DNA of 64,000 bases from Ancrocorticia sp047501485 (GCA_047501485.1 JAZDRN010000012.1:19729-83728); one strand, 5' to 3'; positions 45,479-54,443 are shown, counted from the first letter of the stretch. Notes: generated by a model from the sequence alone, not told the origin. Translations and numbers: made by a program.

Positions 45479-46474
45479 TCACTGCCCGCGCGCCGCGAAC
45501 TCGGCCTCGATCCGCTGCCGGGAGGCCCCCGATTGGACGAGCACGTGCAGCAGCAGGCGAGCCTTGCGTGGGTGCAGCCATCCCGCTCCGATGAGCCCTC
45601 GTCGTAGCAGATCGGCCTCGGAGCCGGGGTAGCCGTAGGTCGCCCTCGTCGTCGTACCCGCCCCGGTGCGCGTGGCGAACACGACCGGGATTCCTCCGGC
45701 TATAGCTCGTTCCGCCGCATCGGCCATGGCAATGGGCATGTGCCCCGATCCCATCGAGGAGATGACGACGCCGTCCGGTTGCGTCTTGGCGATGGCCGCG
45801 AGCGCCCCGCCGTCGTCGTCATAGGAGGCGACGAGCAACGGAATGCGGATCGCGCCAGTAGAGGGCGCGGGAAGGGCCGGGCATCGCTCGGCCCGGTGGT
45901 AGGCGACGTGGATGTTGTCCTCGACACGGCGCGCAATCGGCCCCCACCCCGCGGAACTGAAGGCGGCCAGCGCGTTCGCATCGGATTTGGTGACATGCGT
46001 GGCCAGATGAACCTCGTCGTTGAAGACGACGAGCACACCGTTGCCGGTCATTGCGGGATCGGTGGCGGCCCGTATCGAGGCCACCAGGTTGCCAGCGCCC
46101 TCCGCCCCCGCCTCGTCGGCGGAACGCATTGCACCCGTGAAGACGATCGGTTCCGGCCGATCCCACAGCAGGTCCAGGAGATAGGCCGATTCCTCCACGG
46201 TGTCGGTCCCTTGAACGACGACGACGCCGCGCGCGCCCGCGTCCACCGCCCGGTGGGCGAAATCGAGGGTGCGCAGGGCATCGTGAACCGTCAGCTGCGG
46301 CGATCCGACGTTCTGAAGCGTCTCGGCCTCGATCTCCACACCGCGCACCCACCGCGACAGGGGCGTCGTGAGGTCATCGGCGGTGAGAGTGGGAGTGACA
46401 TCATGGCCGTCGTCGGACGACATGGTGATGGTGCCGCCAAGACTTGCCAATGCCACACGGATGGGTTGCGCCAT
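45479..46474 (-). CDS. L-asparaginase (type I/II fold)
   Basis: Hydrolyses L-asparagine to aspartate and ammonia. The 331-residue protein shows the first catalytic Thr in ALASLGGTITM (about 9-19), the second Thr-Asp in VVVQGTDTVEESAYLLDLL (about 87-105), FTGAMR and the late FATRTGAGTTTRATYGYPG. There is no signal peptide, so it is cytosolic. GGAG precedes the ATG; the longer frame upstream is not conserved. It converges on the LuxR gene with only 11 nt between stops. Confidence 0.93.
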   Translation of the reverse strand: MAQPIRVALASLGGTITMSSDDGHDVTPTLTADDLTTPLSRWVRGVEIEAETLQNVGSPQLTVHDALRTLDFAHRAVDAGARGVVVVQGTDTVEESAYLLDLLWDRPEPIVFTGAMRSADEAGAEGAGNLVASIRAATDPAMTGNGVLVVFNDEVHLATHVTKSDANALAAFSSAGWGPIARRVEDNIHVAYHRAERCPALPAPSTGAIRIPLLVASYDDDGGALAAIAKTQPDGVVISSMGSGHMPIAMADAAERAIAGGIPVVFATRTGAGTTTRATYGYPGSEADLLRRGLIGAGWLHPRKARLLLHVLVQSGASRQRIEAEFAARGQ

Positions 46475-46625
46475 GAGATCTCCTTCGGGGTAATGCCCCA
46501 TCATCTTAGTGCGATGGCATCCGCAGGTGACCACGCGGTGTTCTAAAACACGAGGTCGTGGGCATAGCGCGGGGTGTTCCAATAGACTTGCACCGTCTGT
46601 ACAGCAGTTCGAGAGGATGGCCAAG

Positions 46626-47609
46626 ATGCCAAGTCAGGAACAGGTGGCGAAGAACCACTGGTACCGCAACGACGATCTTCCAGGGGTCGAGGGGCCCGAT
46701 CGCGAGATTCAGGGATACGGCGAGAAGCCCCCGAGAATCCGCTGGGATAACGACGCCAAGGTCGCCATCAACATCGTCATCAACTACGAGGAGGGCTCTG
46801 AGAAGACCTTCGCCATGGGTGACGCCATGAACGATGGCATGTACGAGCTGCCCTTCGAGGTGGACGATCAGCGAGACCTCGCCAAGGAATCGATGTACGA
46901 GTACGGCTCGCGCGCCGGCATCTGGCGCATGTTCCGCACTTTTGACCGCTACGACGTGCCGGTCACGGTGTTCGGCGCGGCCGTGGCGCTCGAGCGCAAT
47001 CCCGACGTGGCGCGGAAGATCGTCGAGCGCGGCGATGAGATCGTGGGCCACGGCTACCGGTGGATCGATCACTATGAATACTCCCGTGAGGAAGAGAGGG
47101 AGCTGATCAATCTCGCCATGGACTCCTTCCAGAGAACCCTGGGCCGCCAGCCCGAGGGATGGTACTGCCGCGAGATGTCCGTCAACACACGTGAGCTGCT
47201 CGTCGAGGACGGGCGTTTTCTCTACGACTCGGACTACTACGGCGATGATCTTCCCTACTGGACCTTCGTTGGCGAGAAGGCTCATCTGGTGGTGCCCTAC
47301 TCGCTGGTGGTCAACGATTGCCGCTACATCATGGGAACGGGTTTCGCCGCTCCCTCCGACTTCGTGGAGGTCGCTTCGCGCACCCTCGATCAGTTGCTCG
47401 ACGACGGCGACGATTGCGGGCGCATGATGTCCATCGGCATCCATCCGCGTATCACCGGTAACCCGGCCCGCATGAATGGGCTGGCCGAGTTCATCCGCTA
47501 CGCGCAGTCGAAGGAAGGGGTCGTCTTCATGCGTCGAGGCGACATCGCTAAGAAGTTCATCGAGCAGGTCCCGCGGCCCGAGCGGCCCGAGGACCGGCCC
47601 AATCGCTGA
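46626..47609 (+). CDS. Polysaccharide-deacetylase-fold protein, PuuE allantoinase-like
   Basis: NodB-fold hydrolase of 327 residues. The characteristic VAINIVINYEEGSEKTF stretch, GSRAGIWRMFRTFDRYDVPVTVFGAAVALERNP, the His in EIVGHGYRWIDHYE, YDSDYYGDDLPYW and the late SIGIHPRITGNPARM match PuuE-type allantoinases and uncharacterised relatives rather than chitin deacetylases. The ATG with GAGAGG 9 nt upstream is chosen; another ATG lies 9 nt earlier. Its upstream region repeats GGTGTTC twice, once as part of a GTGTT/AACAC dyad. Neighbours (asparaginase, amino-acid permease) fit nitrogen scavenging. Ring-opening of allantoin is inferred by family only. Confidence 0.86.
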   Translation: MPSQEQVAKNHWYRNDDLPGVEGPDREIQGYGEKPPRIRWDNDAKVAINIVINYEEGSEKTFAMGDAMNDGMYELPFEVDDQRDLAKESMYEYGSRAGIWRMFRTFDRYDVPVTVFGAAVALERNPDVARKIVERGDEIVGHGYRWIDHYEYSREEERELINLAMDSFQRTLGRQPEGWYCREMSVNTRELLVEDGRFLYDSDYYGDDLPYWTFVGEKAHLVVPYSLVVNDCRYIMGTGFAAPSDFVEVASRTLDQLLDDGDDCGRMMSIGIHPRITGNPARMNGLAEFIRYAQSKEGVVFMRRGDIAKKFIEQVPRPERPEDRPNR

Positions 47610-47622
47610 CGTCTGGCCATAG

Positions 47623-47763
<141 letters not shown>

Positions 47764-47849
47764 TCACCCGCGGCTATGCCGCCCTGTCGCGAGCCATCGT
47801 CCAGTGGAAGACGATGAAAAGGATCGGCGGCGGGGATCAGCGGCGGGGA

Positions 47850-49268
47850 TCAGCCTCTCTGGACCGCACCATTGCCCTTGGCTGCCTGCACGGCCAGGAA
47901 GCGCTTCTTACCGACGAGCTCGTAATAGACAACCGTGAATGCCAGCCAGACCAGGCCGGATACGATCATCACCCATCCACCTTCGATGAAGAACTGCCCC
48001 ACGAAGGTCGCGAGGATCAGGATGACAGCGATGACCCAGGCGTACTTGGCACCGGGAGCCTTCCACTTGAGGTTCCCCTCCGCTTCGAGGATCTTGCGCA
48101 TCTTCGGCTGGCTGATGGCGATCATCAGCCATGCGAACATGAAACCGAATCCCGAGAAGCTCGCCAACCACAAGTAGGCGAAATCGGAAGCGAAGAAATA
48201 GAGCAGGGCGCCCAGGAACAACACGGCGGTCGAGGAGATGATGGCCACGCGCGGGGCATTGGTCTTACCACTGAGCTTGGAGAACACGGCCGGGAAGTAC
48301 CCCTCGCGCGACATCGAGAAGAGCATACGCGAGGTGGCGTAGATACCCGAGTCGATACAGGACAGCGCCGCGGTCAGAACGACGAAGTTCATGATGTTCG
48401 CGGCGGTGGGTCCACCGAGAATCGCAATCGCATCGACGAAGGGGCTCGAGGACAGCCCCGCCTGGTTCCACGGGACCACCATGATGAGAACGGCCACCGA
48501 GGCGACGTAGAGGACCAGGATGCGGAAGATGGATGAACGCAAGACCTTCGGCAGGTCACGTTCGGGATGCTCGGATTCCTCCGCCGCGGTGCCGATGGCC
48601 TCGGTGCCGCCGTAGGAGAACATGACGATGAGCATGGCGCCCAGGATGCCGCCGATGCCCGCGGGAGCGAAGCCGCCCTCGCTCACCATGTTGGAGATCG
48701 AGGCCGGGGTCTCGGGCTGGATGCCGGTAACGGCGGCGACGCCCCACACGATGAAGACGACGAGAGCGATGACCTTGATGAGGGCGAGCCAGAACTCGAC
48801 CTCACCGAAGAATGCCACGCCGACCAGGTTGACCACGGTCATGAGCGCAGCGACTATCAGCGCGAAGACCCAGATCGGTATGGTTGGGAACCACACGTGG
48901 AGGAAGGTGCCCGCGGCAATGGTCTCGGACGCCGGGCCGATGAGGAACGCCAGCCAATACGTCCATCCTGTGGCGAAGCCCGCGCGAGGGCCGTACGCCT
49001 CGGATGCGTAACGCTGGAAGGAACCCGCCACCGGACGGCCGATGGCCATTTCCACCAGCAGCATGAGGACCAGGAAGGCCAGAAGGCCTCCGGCCAGATA
49101 GGCAATGAGGACCGCGGGGCCGGCCTTCTGGATCGCACCGCCCACGCCGAGGAAGAAGCCCGCACCGATGACGCCACCTACGGCGATCATCGTCATATGG
49201 CGGGCTTGCAGCCCCTTGGTCAATTCTTGAGGCGCCTCCGACGGGGAGGCGGGAGTACTCGCACTCAT
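47850..49268 (-). CDS. Amino-acid permease (APC superfamily)
   Basis: Proton-coupled amino-acid importer of 472 residues with 12 predicted membrane helices. The N-terminus carries the AAT-family pattern LTKGLQARHMTMIAVGGVIGAGFFLGVGGAIQ, then AGPAVLIAYLAGGLL and MLLVEMAIGRP; later FSYGGTEAIGTAAEESEHPERDLPK is typical of GABA/aromatic permeases. GGAG precedes the ATG. It faces the PuuE-like gene. The exact substrate is unclear; GABA, proline, asparagine and aromatic residues are all possible. Confidence 0.92.
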   Translation of the reverse strand: MSASTPASPSEAPQELTKGLQARHMTMIAVGGVIGAGFFLGVGGAIQKAGPAVLIAYLAGGLLAFLVLMLLVEMAIGRPVAGSFQRYASEAYGPRAGFATGWTYWLAFLIGPASETIAAGTFLHVWFPTIPIWVFALIVAALMTVVNLVGVAFFGEVEFWLALIKVIALVVFIVWGVAAVTGIQPETPASISNMVSEGGFAPAGIGGILGAMLIVMFSYGGTEAIGTAAEESEHPERDLPKVLRSSIFRILVLYVASVAVLIMVVPWNQAGLSSSPFVDAIAILGGPTAANIMNFVVLTAALSCIDSGIYATSRMLFSMSREGYFPAVFSKLSGKTNAPRVAIISSTAVLFLGALLYFFASDFAYLWLASFSGFGFMFAWLMIAISQPKMRKILEAEGNLKWKAPGAKYAWVIAVILILATFVGQFFIEGGWVMIVSGLVWLAFTVVYYELVGKKRFLAVQAAKGNGAVQRG

Positions 49269-49287
49269 CTCAATCTCCTATACAAAA

Positions 49288-49368
<81 letters not shown>

Positions 49369-49402
49369 ACGAATGCCCATGATCACCACTCCACAAAAAA
49401 CA

Positions 49403-49522
49403 NNNNNNNNNNATTTAGTGGGGGGGCGTGGGTGGGGATGGAGTTATAAAACAAATAAAAAAAAAACAAACAAAGACCCGCGGCGCCGGCGGGGGCCCCC
49501 CCCCCCCCCCCCCCCACGGGTC
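49403..49522. other. Scaffold gap, low-complexity stretch and poly-C hairpin
   Basis: Ten N are followed by a T/G-rich then A-rich low-complexity stretch unlike the surrounding DNA, and then GACCCGCGG...poly-C...CCACGGGTC, a near-perfect 9-bp stem with one G-T type mismatch. The low-complexity part looks like unreliable read-end sequence. No gene should be called across it. Confidence 0.65.
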
Positions 49523-49652
49523 GGGATCAGGCCGGCGTGCACCGCTTCCGACGTCCGGAATCCAGTGCAGAATCCAACCTGATCAAACAATAGACCCAAA
49601 GTAGGGTACTCGTGTTTCGCAATCGTTACGTCTGTGCTGGTCAGACGTGAAA

Positions 49653-49676
49653 CGGAGGGGTGCAAGCACCCCTCCG
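49653..49676 (-). terminator. Terminator of the sigma-factor operon
   Basis: CGGAGGGGTGC and its exact complement with only AA at the tip (effectively a 9-bp stem with a CAAG loop), placed 80 nt after the last gene of the leftward ECF sigma operon. The rest of this spacer back to the scaffold gap shows nothing recognised. Confidence 0.8.
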
Positions 49677-49756
49677 AGCATGAATCCGCAGTGAGGAACC
49701 GCAGCAGCACCAAGGCGATACTCCTCCAACTCGAGCAGCATCGCCGTGGCTTCGAA

Positions 49757-50125
49757 CTACGACATCTCCCACACCTTGATGGTGATCTGCACAGGGTTCA
49801 GTCCACATGCCGAGAGCGCGCTCTTGATCTGTGCCACGACATCGAGGGTCACGGCCAAAGCCGTGTGCCGCCGATCGACGTTCAGAGCGACGACGACGGA
49901 GACTCCGTCCCCACCCCGAGTGACCTTCATTCCCTCGCGGTCGAGATCCGACGAACCCGTCGGCAGAAAGGAACGCGCGAAGTCTTCCATCGTAGCTTCA
50001 CGTCTCACAACGCCCGGCGTACCATCCACAACGCTTGCGAGCATCGCGAATAGTTCGGCCCGTGAGAGTTCCGGATGAGGAGCAGAGGGCTGGCCGGGTA
50101 TCTGGCGCGGACTAGTCTGTTTCAT
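49757..50125 (-). CDS. Asp23-like small protein
   Basis: A 122-residue protein whose second half (VSVVVALNVDRRHTALAVTLDVVAQIKSALSACGLNPVQITIKVWEM) has the strand-helix-strand pattern of Asp23/Gls24 domains. The first half (PELSRAELFAMLASVVDGTPGVVRRE) resembles the domain's N-terminal helix. Its ATG lies inside the end of the upstream zinc-finger/Asp23 gene (14-nt overlap), so translation is probably coupled. It is the third gene of the sigma-factor operon. It could oligomerise with the Asp23 proteins encoded divergently. Function unknown. Confidence 0.65.
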   Translation of the reverse strand: MKQTSPRQIPGQPSAPHPELSRAELFAMLASVVDGTPGVVRREATMEDFARSFLPTGSSDLDREGMKVTRGGDGVSVVVALNVDRRHTALAVTLDVVAQIKSALSACGLNPVQITIKVWEMS

Positions 50126-50672
50126 CGTATTGCACATCTTCGATCAGGAGATTCAGTATCCTCACCTCTCCGCCCAGGCGCTCGTTAATTCGCGTGACGA
50201 TCGCCTGCCGGAGTTCCCTCTCCACGGCTGGAAGGCGGACCGACGGGGACATCACCAGGCTGACAGTGAGGTCAAAGGACTGCACCCCATCTTGCCCGTC
50301 CTTACGAGGCCGCACCGCACTGCGGCGCGCAGTCAATCCCGCGAAGCTGTCAACCGTTTCCTGAACAGCCTGTGCCACCAGGAACTGGCTGACGGAGATG
50401 GTGGAGCCACTGTCTTCGTAGACAGGAATGTCAGCACCTCGACGCACATGGGTGCGCGCAAAGTCCATGATCCGATCGCGGGTTCCCGCCTGGATATTCA
50501 GCTCTTCGTCCTCTTGGCGGACCTGCCGGGTGAGGTCGAGCAGCTTGAGAAGCGACGTTCGGGCCTCTTGACAGTACGTGCAGGTACGCTGATGTTCATC
50601 GAGTGGACGTTCCAGAGATTCCCACACCGAATCAATTGTGCGCCCGCATTCGAGGGTATTCTCCTTTCTCAT
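50112..50672 (-). CDS. Zinc-finger anti-sigma-like protein fused to an Asp23-like domain
   Basis: A 186-residue soluble protein. The first 40 residues carry C9 and the zinc-associated anti-sigma (ZAS) core H27-x3-C31-x2-C34. The C-terminal 100 residues (about 85-186) look like an Asp23/Gls24 domain: VAQAVQETVDSFAGL, SFDLTVSLVMSPSVRLPAVERELRQAIVTRINERLGGEVRILNLLIEDVQ. It starts at an ATG whose A-T-G-A overlaps the ECF sigma stop, with GGAG upstream. Position and motif make it the likely anti-sigma factor, with the Asp23 part as sensor or partner-binding module. The fusion is seen; the function is inferred. Confidence 0.78.
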   Translation of the reverse strand: MRKENTLECGRTIDSVWESLERPLDEHQRTCTYCQEARTSLLKLLDLTRQVRQEDEELNIQAGTRDRIMDFARTHVRRGADIPVYEDSGSTISVSQFLVAQAVQETVDSFAGLTARRSAVRPRKDGQDGVQSFDLTVSLVMSPSVRLPAVERELRQAIVTRINERLGGEVRILNLLIEDVQYDETD

Positions 50673-51244
50673 CTCCACTCCTTCATCGCGCGGGATAACG
50701 CCGTTCGAGCCCGAGATAATCTTCCCCGAACGGTGGACTCCGGCACGTCCAGGATCTGCGACACCTCGGCGTAGGATAACCCATGAACCTCACGTAGAAC
50801 CCAACAGACACGTAGGTCCACCGGTAATTCCTGCAACCACCGGGTCAGATCGTTGACGGTGAGCGTTTCTTCAGCCTGACGCTGAGGATCGTCACGCGTA
50901 TCGGCGACGACGCCGTCGCCCGTTTCCTCGTTGTCGATGGATACCGAGTCCTGCTTCTGCCGGCGGCGAAGGTGGTCAGTGCATTTGTTGACCGTCTGCT
51001 GATAGAGCCAGGTCGAGAACGCTTCGGGGTGGCGCAGGGAGGACAACCCCAGCCAGGCGGACATGAAGCTCTCCTGGACTATGTCCTCCGCATCCGCCAT
51101 ATTCCCAAGCATTCGATATGACAAACGTAGGAGAGAGCCGGCGAAACGATCTACGAGCTGGGCGAAGGATGCCGCATCCCCGTCCTGGGAGCGTTCGACC
51201 AGCGTGATGAGGCTCGTCCGCTCCCGCTCCTCGTCGTCACTCAT
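50669..51244 (-). CDS. ECF-type RNA polymerase sigma factor
   Basis: Alternative sigma factor of 191 residues. Region 2 (about 20-90) has FAQLVDRFAGSLLRLSYRMLGNMADAEDIVQESFMSAWLGL; region 4 (about 130-185) has LQELPVDLRVCWVLREVHGLSYAEVSQILDVPESTVRGRLSRARTALSRAM. A linker of about 40 acidic residues joins them. It is followed directly by a ZAS anti-sigma-like gene and lies divergent from the Asp23/membrane-anchor genes, which are its probable regulon. ATG preceded by GAGGTG; a GTG two codons earlier is possible. Confidence 0.93.
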   Translation of the reverse strand: MSDDEERERTSLITLVERSQDGDAASFAQLVDRFAGSLLRLSYRMLGNMADAEDIVQESFMSAWLGLSSLRHPEAFSTWLYQQTVNKCTDHLRRRQKQDSVSIDNEETGDGVVADTRDDPQRQAEETLTVNDLTRWLQELPVDLRVCWVLREVHGLSYAEVSQILDVPESTVRGRLSRARTALSRAMKEWR

Positions 51245-51583
51245 GCCCACCTCATCGAACAGTCAACATATCCGTACACTGGATCACCTCACCTTAACAA
51301 GGACTGCGCCGCTTCATACCGCAGTGGTAGACGCAGTTCGGGTAATATATCAACCTCCCACCCGCCCCTCCGCCCTGTTCAGTCCCCGACGCCTCGGTGG
51401 CAGAAGCAGTCGTGCGAGAGTTTGTCGCGGGCTGGCGCGCAAATTGACGCGGTGGCCTCAGCTTTTCCCCGTTCGAAAGACAGCCCTTCGAAAATCTCTC
51501 AAAGATGTTTCGTGAGGAACGCGGCGGAGCGTCGTCTATATAAGTACAAGCCAAAAGTAAACCGACTCGAAGGAGTGGACTCC
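51245..51583. promoter_or_regulatory. Divergent promoter region of the Asp23 locus
   Basis: 339 nt with no convincing gene, between the sigma factor and the first Asp23 gene. Rightward, GGAAC (an ECF-like -35) at 51516-51520 is followed 17 nt after its hexamer by TATAAG. Leftward, TTGTTA with 18 nt to TACGGA could be a housekeeping promoter for the sigma gene. The GGAAC box supports control of the Asp23 operon by the adjacent sigma factor, but the -10 is not a standard ECF motif. Confidence 0.4.
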
Positions 51584-52060
51584 ATGGCCAATGACAACGC
51601 AGCAAACCGGAATCAGAACGCGTCCAACAGTTCGCGCGGCAACAATCCGCTGGAGACGGACCAGGGCAAGACGACGATCGACGACACAGTCGTACAGAAG
51701 CTCGCCGGAATCGCGACCCGCGAGGTCCCCGGCGTGTACTCGATGGGCTCTACTGCGCGTCGCGTCTTCGACTCCATCACGGAGCGCATCCCCGGCTCGC
51801 AGACCAATGTCTCCGGAGGCGTTTCGGTCGAGAAGGGCGACAAGCAGACCGCCATCGACGTGAGCATCGTCGTCGACTACGGAACGTCGGTTGTTGAAGT
51901 TGCCAACCGCATCCGCCATAACATCATCCGCACCGTCGAGCAGGCCACCGGCCTCGAAGTCATCGAGGTGAATATCGATGTCACCGACGTGCACCTTCCC
52001 GAGGATGATTCGGACGATAAGAACGATTCGGACGACTCGCAGAACCGAGAGCTGCAGTAA
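51584..52060 (+). CDS. Asp23/Gls24 envelope stress protein
   Basis: A 158-residue protein with a full Asp23 domain (about 28-135): TTIDDTVVQKLAGIATREVPGVYSMG, then VSVEKGDKQTAIDVSIVVDYGTSVVEVANRIRHNIIRTVEQATGLEVIEVNIDVTDV. Flanking tails are Asn/Ser-rich at the N-terminus and Asp/Ser-rich at the C-terminus. Members form cytoplasmic-face membrane-associated assemblies through anchors such as AmaP, and two anchor-like genes follow. The start has AAGGAG 8 nt upstream; the frame is open further upstream without homology. Confidence 0.93.
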   Translation: MANDNAANRNQNASNSSRGNNPLETDQGKTTIDDTVVQKLAGIATREVPGVYSMGSTARRVFDSITERIPGSQTNVSGGVSVEKGDKQTAIDVSIVVDYGTSVVEVANRIRHNIIRTVEQATGLEVIEVNIDVTDVHLPEDDSDDKNDSDDSQNRELQ

Positions 52061-52143
52061 CTGAGAGCGCAGAAGCGGCCTTCTCCGCGGATCTGTCCGC
52101 GGGGAAGGCCCCTCTTGCCTGAACAGAGAAAGGGAATACAACC

Positions 52144-52326
52144 ATGAAACCAAGCCATATTGGGCTCCTCGTCGGTCTCGCTCTCGCAGCATTCGCCTTC
52201 TTCGGCGGATTCTTCGCTTTCCTCACGGCAGCAGTTTTCGCCTTCATCGGCTGGGTTATCGGCATGGTTCTGGAAGGGCGCCTCGATCTCAGTGCCCTGA
52301 CCGGTCGCGGCTCCGATAGGAGATAG
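52144..52326 (+). CDS. Small membrane protein (DUF2273-like)
   Basis: A 60-residue protein with two close hydrophobic helices (IGLLVGLALAAFAFFGGF and FLTAAVFAFIGWVIGMVL) and a basic C-terminus. Small two-helix proteins of this kind sit in Asp23 operons in many Gram-positives (DUF2273 type). It lies between the two Asp23 genes, 5 nt before the second. It is probably part of the membrane-bound complex. The family assignment rests on context and topology. Confidence 0.72.
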   Translation: MKPSHIGLLVGLALAAFAFFGGFFAFLTAAVFAFIGWVIGMVLEGRLDLSALTGRGSDRR

Positions 52327-52331
52327 TTCTC

Positions 52332-52805
52332 ATGCCGGGTCCAAAAGAACAGGGAGCGGTCTCCTTCGAGCCGCAACAAGATACATCTGCTGCACCCGCC
52401 CTTTCCTCCAACGAATCTCCATCTGATGCACGCTCCGGTTCCCGCTGGGATGCTGAAAACGGCCGATTGACCGTCTCGGATCGGGTTGTGGAGAAGATCG
52501 CCTCCCAGTGCATGCATGAAATCTCCGGGATAGGCGGCCAGACCAGCGGTTTTCTCGGCTTGGGCAAACAGAAAGACCTGTCTGCTCGACCGAACGTCAG
52601 TGTCGAACTCACAGGATCGATCGCTTCGTTGCGGGTGGAACTGGGGATCGTGTATCCACAGTCCATTGAGGAGTCCACCCAGCGGGTGCGCGAGAAGCTG
52701 ATACGTCGTGTCAGCCAGCTCTCAGGAGTCCGCGTCGCACAGGTGGACATTCGAGTCACCTATCTTGCCGCTCGAAACCGGCGAGAAGAGAGGGTACTAC
52801 TATGA
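52332..52805 (+). CDS. Second Asp23/Gls24 family protein
   Basis: A 157-residue protein with a 40-residue Ser/Pro-rich N-terminal tail and an Asp23 domain (about 42-148): GRLTVSDRVVEKIASQCMHEISGIGGQ, then VSVELTGSIASLRVELGIVYPQSIEESTQRVREKLIRRVSQLSGVRVAQVDIRVTYL. It differs from the first Asp23 protein in tails and loop, suggesting a mixed assembly. Its stop overlaps the next start by 4 nt, coupling it to the first membrane anchor. Confidence 0.9.
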   Translation: MPGPKEQGAVSFEPQQDTSAAPALSSNESPSDARSGSRWDAENGRLTVSDRVVEKIASQCMHEISGIGGQTSGFLGLGKQKDLSARPNVSVELTGSIASLRVELGIVYPQSIEESTQRVREKLIRRVSQLSGVRVAQVDIRVTYLAARNRREERVLL

Positions 52806-53365
52806 GCAATCTACGACGACGCCCTACCCGTACCATACCCTCGCTCCTCGCGTGCATCGTTATCCTTCTTTTGGCAGGAGGCCTCATGTGGGCCGCCGTC
52901 ACGAGGCTCTCCTCCGGTCAGTGGCCCGAGGCCGTCACATCAGCATCGGAAAGCGTAGCGTCCACAGCGGCGAATTCAACCGAGTCCTGGATCGCGGCCT
53001 CTATCGTACTTTTCCTCGGGCTCCTCCTTCTCCTGTGCGCATGGATACCGGGCCAGCCGAATGCCGCGCCCCTTCGCGTGGAGGCCGCATCGAGCGATCT
53101 GGTGAACGGACAGACGGAGGCCGTGATGACCAATCGTGGCTTGGCCAACCTTGCCTCCTCTGCGGCGGAACAGGTAGATGGGGTTACCTCGATCAAGACC
53201 ACGGCCAATGCCTCACGAGTCAACGTGCGGGTGGTGACACCATTGCACTCGACAGGCAGTCTCACCCAATCCGTCAAAGACGCGGTGACCAAGCGGTTGG
53301 AATCCGCTGAGCTAGCTCGGCGGCCAGCCGTAAGTGTCAGCGCAACAACTCAGGAAGCACTATGA
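52802..53365 (+). CDS. Membrane anchor with DUF6286-like domain
   Basis: A 187-residue protein with two membrane helices (about 13-33 and 65-84), a short outside loop, and a cytoplasmic C-terminal alpha/beta domain (RVEAASSDLVNGQTEAVMTNRGLANLASSAAEQVDGVTSIKT, then VRVVTPLHSTGSLTQSVKDAVTKRL) that itself resembles an Asp23 fold. It overlaps the genes on both sides by 4 nt. By analogy with AmaP it would hold Asp23 assemblies on the inner membrane face. Confidence 0.78.
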   Translation: MSNLRRRPTRTIPSLLACIVILLLAGGLMWAAVTRLSSGQWPEAVTSASESVASTAANSTESWIAASIVLFLGLLLLLCAWIPGQPNAAPLRVEAASSDLVNGQTEAVMTNRGLANLASSAAEQVDGVTSIKTTANASRVNVRVVTPLHSTGSLTQSVKDAVTKRLESAELARRPAVSVSATTQEAL

Positions 53366-53958
53366 GAAAAACAGCCGGATCTCTCAACAGAACCTTGCTG
53401 ACGATCTTCGGGATCCTTCTCCTGCTGGGTGGAGCGCTGTGGATGGCGCTCGCGGCGGGGCTCCTATCCGGCATCGGCTCCGGATGGAGTGCTCAGGATA
53501 AGCCCCTGAGCGGAGCTGCCGACGCTCTGGACGCCGGGTGGGTACCGGTGGCTGCAATCGCCGTCGCCGTTCTCCTCATCCTGCTCGCCCTGTGGTGGTT
53601 GCTGCGTCAGATCCCGCGGTCGCACCGCTCTTCCACGCTGCGCTTCCACGAAGATCCCGCACAGGGAGTCACCTTGGTGGCGCCAGAGGTCATCTCCGAC
53701 GCGATCGCCACCCATGTCGAGGATCTCCCCCACGTCACCAAGGCGACGGCATCGCTGCGTGGGGGTCGAAGCGAAGCCAAACTCCTCATCGATCTGACCG
53801 TCAACGAGAGAGCAGACATCCCTCATCTCGCGCAGCAGATTTCCGAGCAGGTACTGCCCTCCGCCATCAAGGTCATTGGCACACCGCTTGCAGACGTCGG
53901 CCTTATCGTCAACGTCACCCAGCAGTCCCGTGCGCGCGACCATGTGGAGATTCACTAG
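53362..53958 (+). CDS. AmaP-like membrane anchor of the Asp23 complex
   Basis: A 198-residue protein with helices at about 10-35 and 57-75 and a cytoplasmic C-terminal domain: TLVAPEVISDAIATHVEDLPHVTKATASLRG, then LLIDLTVNERADIPHLAQQISEQVLPSAIKVIGTPLADVGLIVNVTQQ. This is the same topology as the preceding gene, of which it is probably an ancient duplicate. The name rests on the AmaP layout, two helices then a soluble domain, and on the operon. A 143-nt gap follows, without a gene, before the GlsB gene. Confidence 0.76.
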   Translation: MRKTAGSLNRTLLTIFGILLLLGGALWMALAAGLLSGIGSGWSAQDKPLSGAADALDAGWVPVAAIAVAVLLILLALWWLLRQIPRSHRSSTLRFHEDPAQGVTLVAPEVISDAIATHVEDLPHVTKATASLRGGRSEAKLLIDLTVNERADIPHLAQQISEQVLPSAIKVIGTPLADVGLIVNVTQQSRARDHVEIH

Positions 53959-54101
53959 CGCGCGGGTCAATGACGGCGACACACGTTCGACCACGTCGCG
54001 CATATCGAGCCGTCGCGGCGTGAGAACGCCTCGTTGTTCAATCCCGACTCTCATCCCGAGTTTCCGGGCATCAAACACTTCTAATTCTTAGGAGCAAAAT
54101 C

Positions 54102-54362
54102 ATGGGAATCATCGGTTGGATCGTTCTAGGCCTGATCGCGGGCGCGATTGCGAAGGCCATCCTGGCCGACCGGGCACCCGGCGGCTGGATCGGATCCCTC
54201 GTTGTCGGTGTCTTGGGTGCGGCGCTAGGTGGCTGGATCGGATCCGCCATCTTCGATGTGGGCCTGGAGAACTTCTGGAGCCTGCAGACGTGGCTTATCG
54301 CCATTCTCGGCTCCCTGCTCGTGCTGGTCATCTACGGCGCGATTGGCGGCAGAAGGAGGTAG
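54102..54362 (+). CDS. GlsB/YeaQ/YmgE-type stress membrane protein
   Basis: An 86-residue, almost wholly hydrophobic protein with three helices: MGIIGWIVLGLIAGAIAKAIL, GGWIGSLVVGVLGAALGGWIGSAIF and WLIAILGSLLVLVIYGAIGG, and the GRRR end. These Gly-rich repeats define the transglycosylase-associated (YeaQ/YmgE/GlsB) family. AGGAG lies 8 nt before the ATG. GlsB genes are typical partners of Gls24/Asp23 genes, so it closes the rightward stress operon, followed by a hairpin. Confidence 0.93.
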   Translation: MGIIGWIVLGLIAGAIAKAILADRAPGGWIGSLVVGVLGAALGGWIGSAIFDVGLENFWSLQTWLIAILGSLLVLVIYGAIGGRRR

Positions 54363-54409
54363 TAACCAGCACCATGCCCGAACTATGACCGGGCGCAACC
54401 AAAACTGTG

Positions 54410-54443
54410 CGGCGAGGATCTCTTTGGGGGAGGGTCCTCGCCG
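54410..54443 (+). terminator. Terminator after glsB
   Basis: CGGCGAGGA and TCCTCGCCG (9 bp, perfect) around a 16-nt loop. The 366-nt spacer that contains it has no convincing gene; apart from this hairpin I see nothing else in it. Confidence 0.55.
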
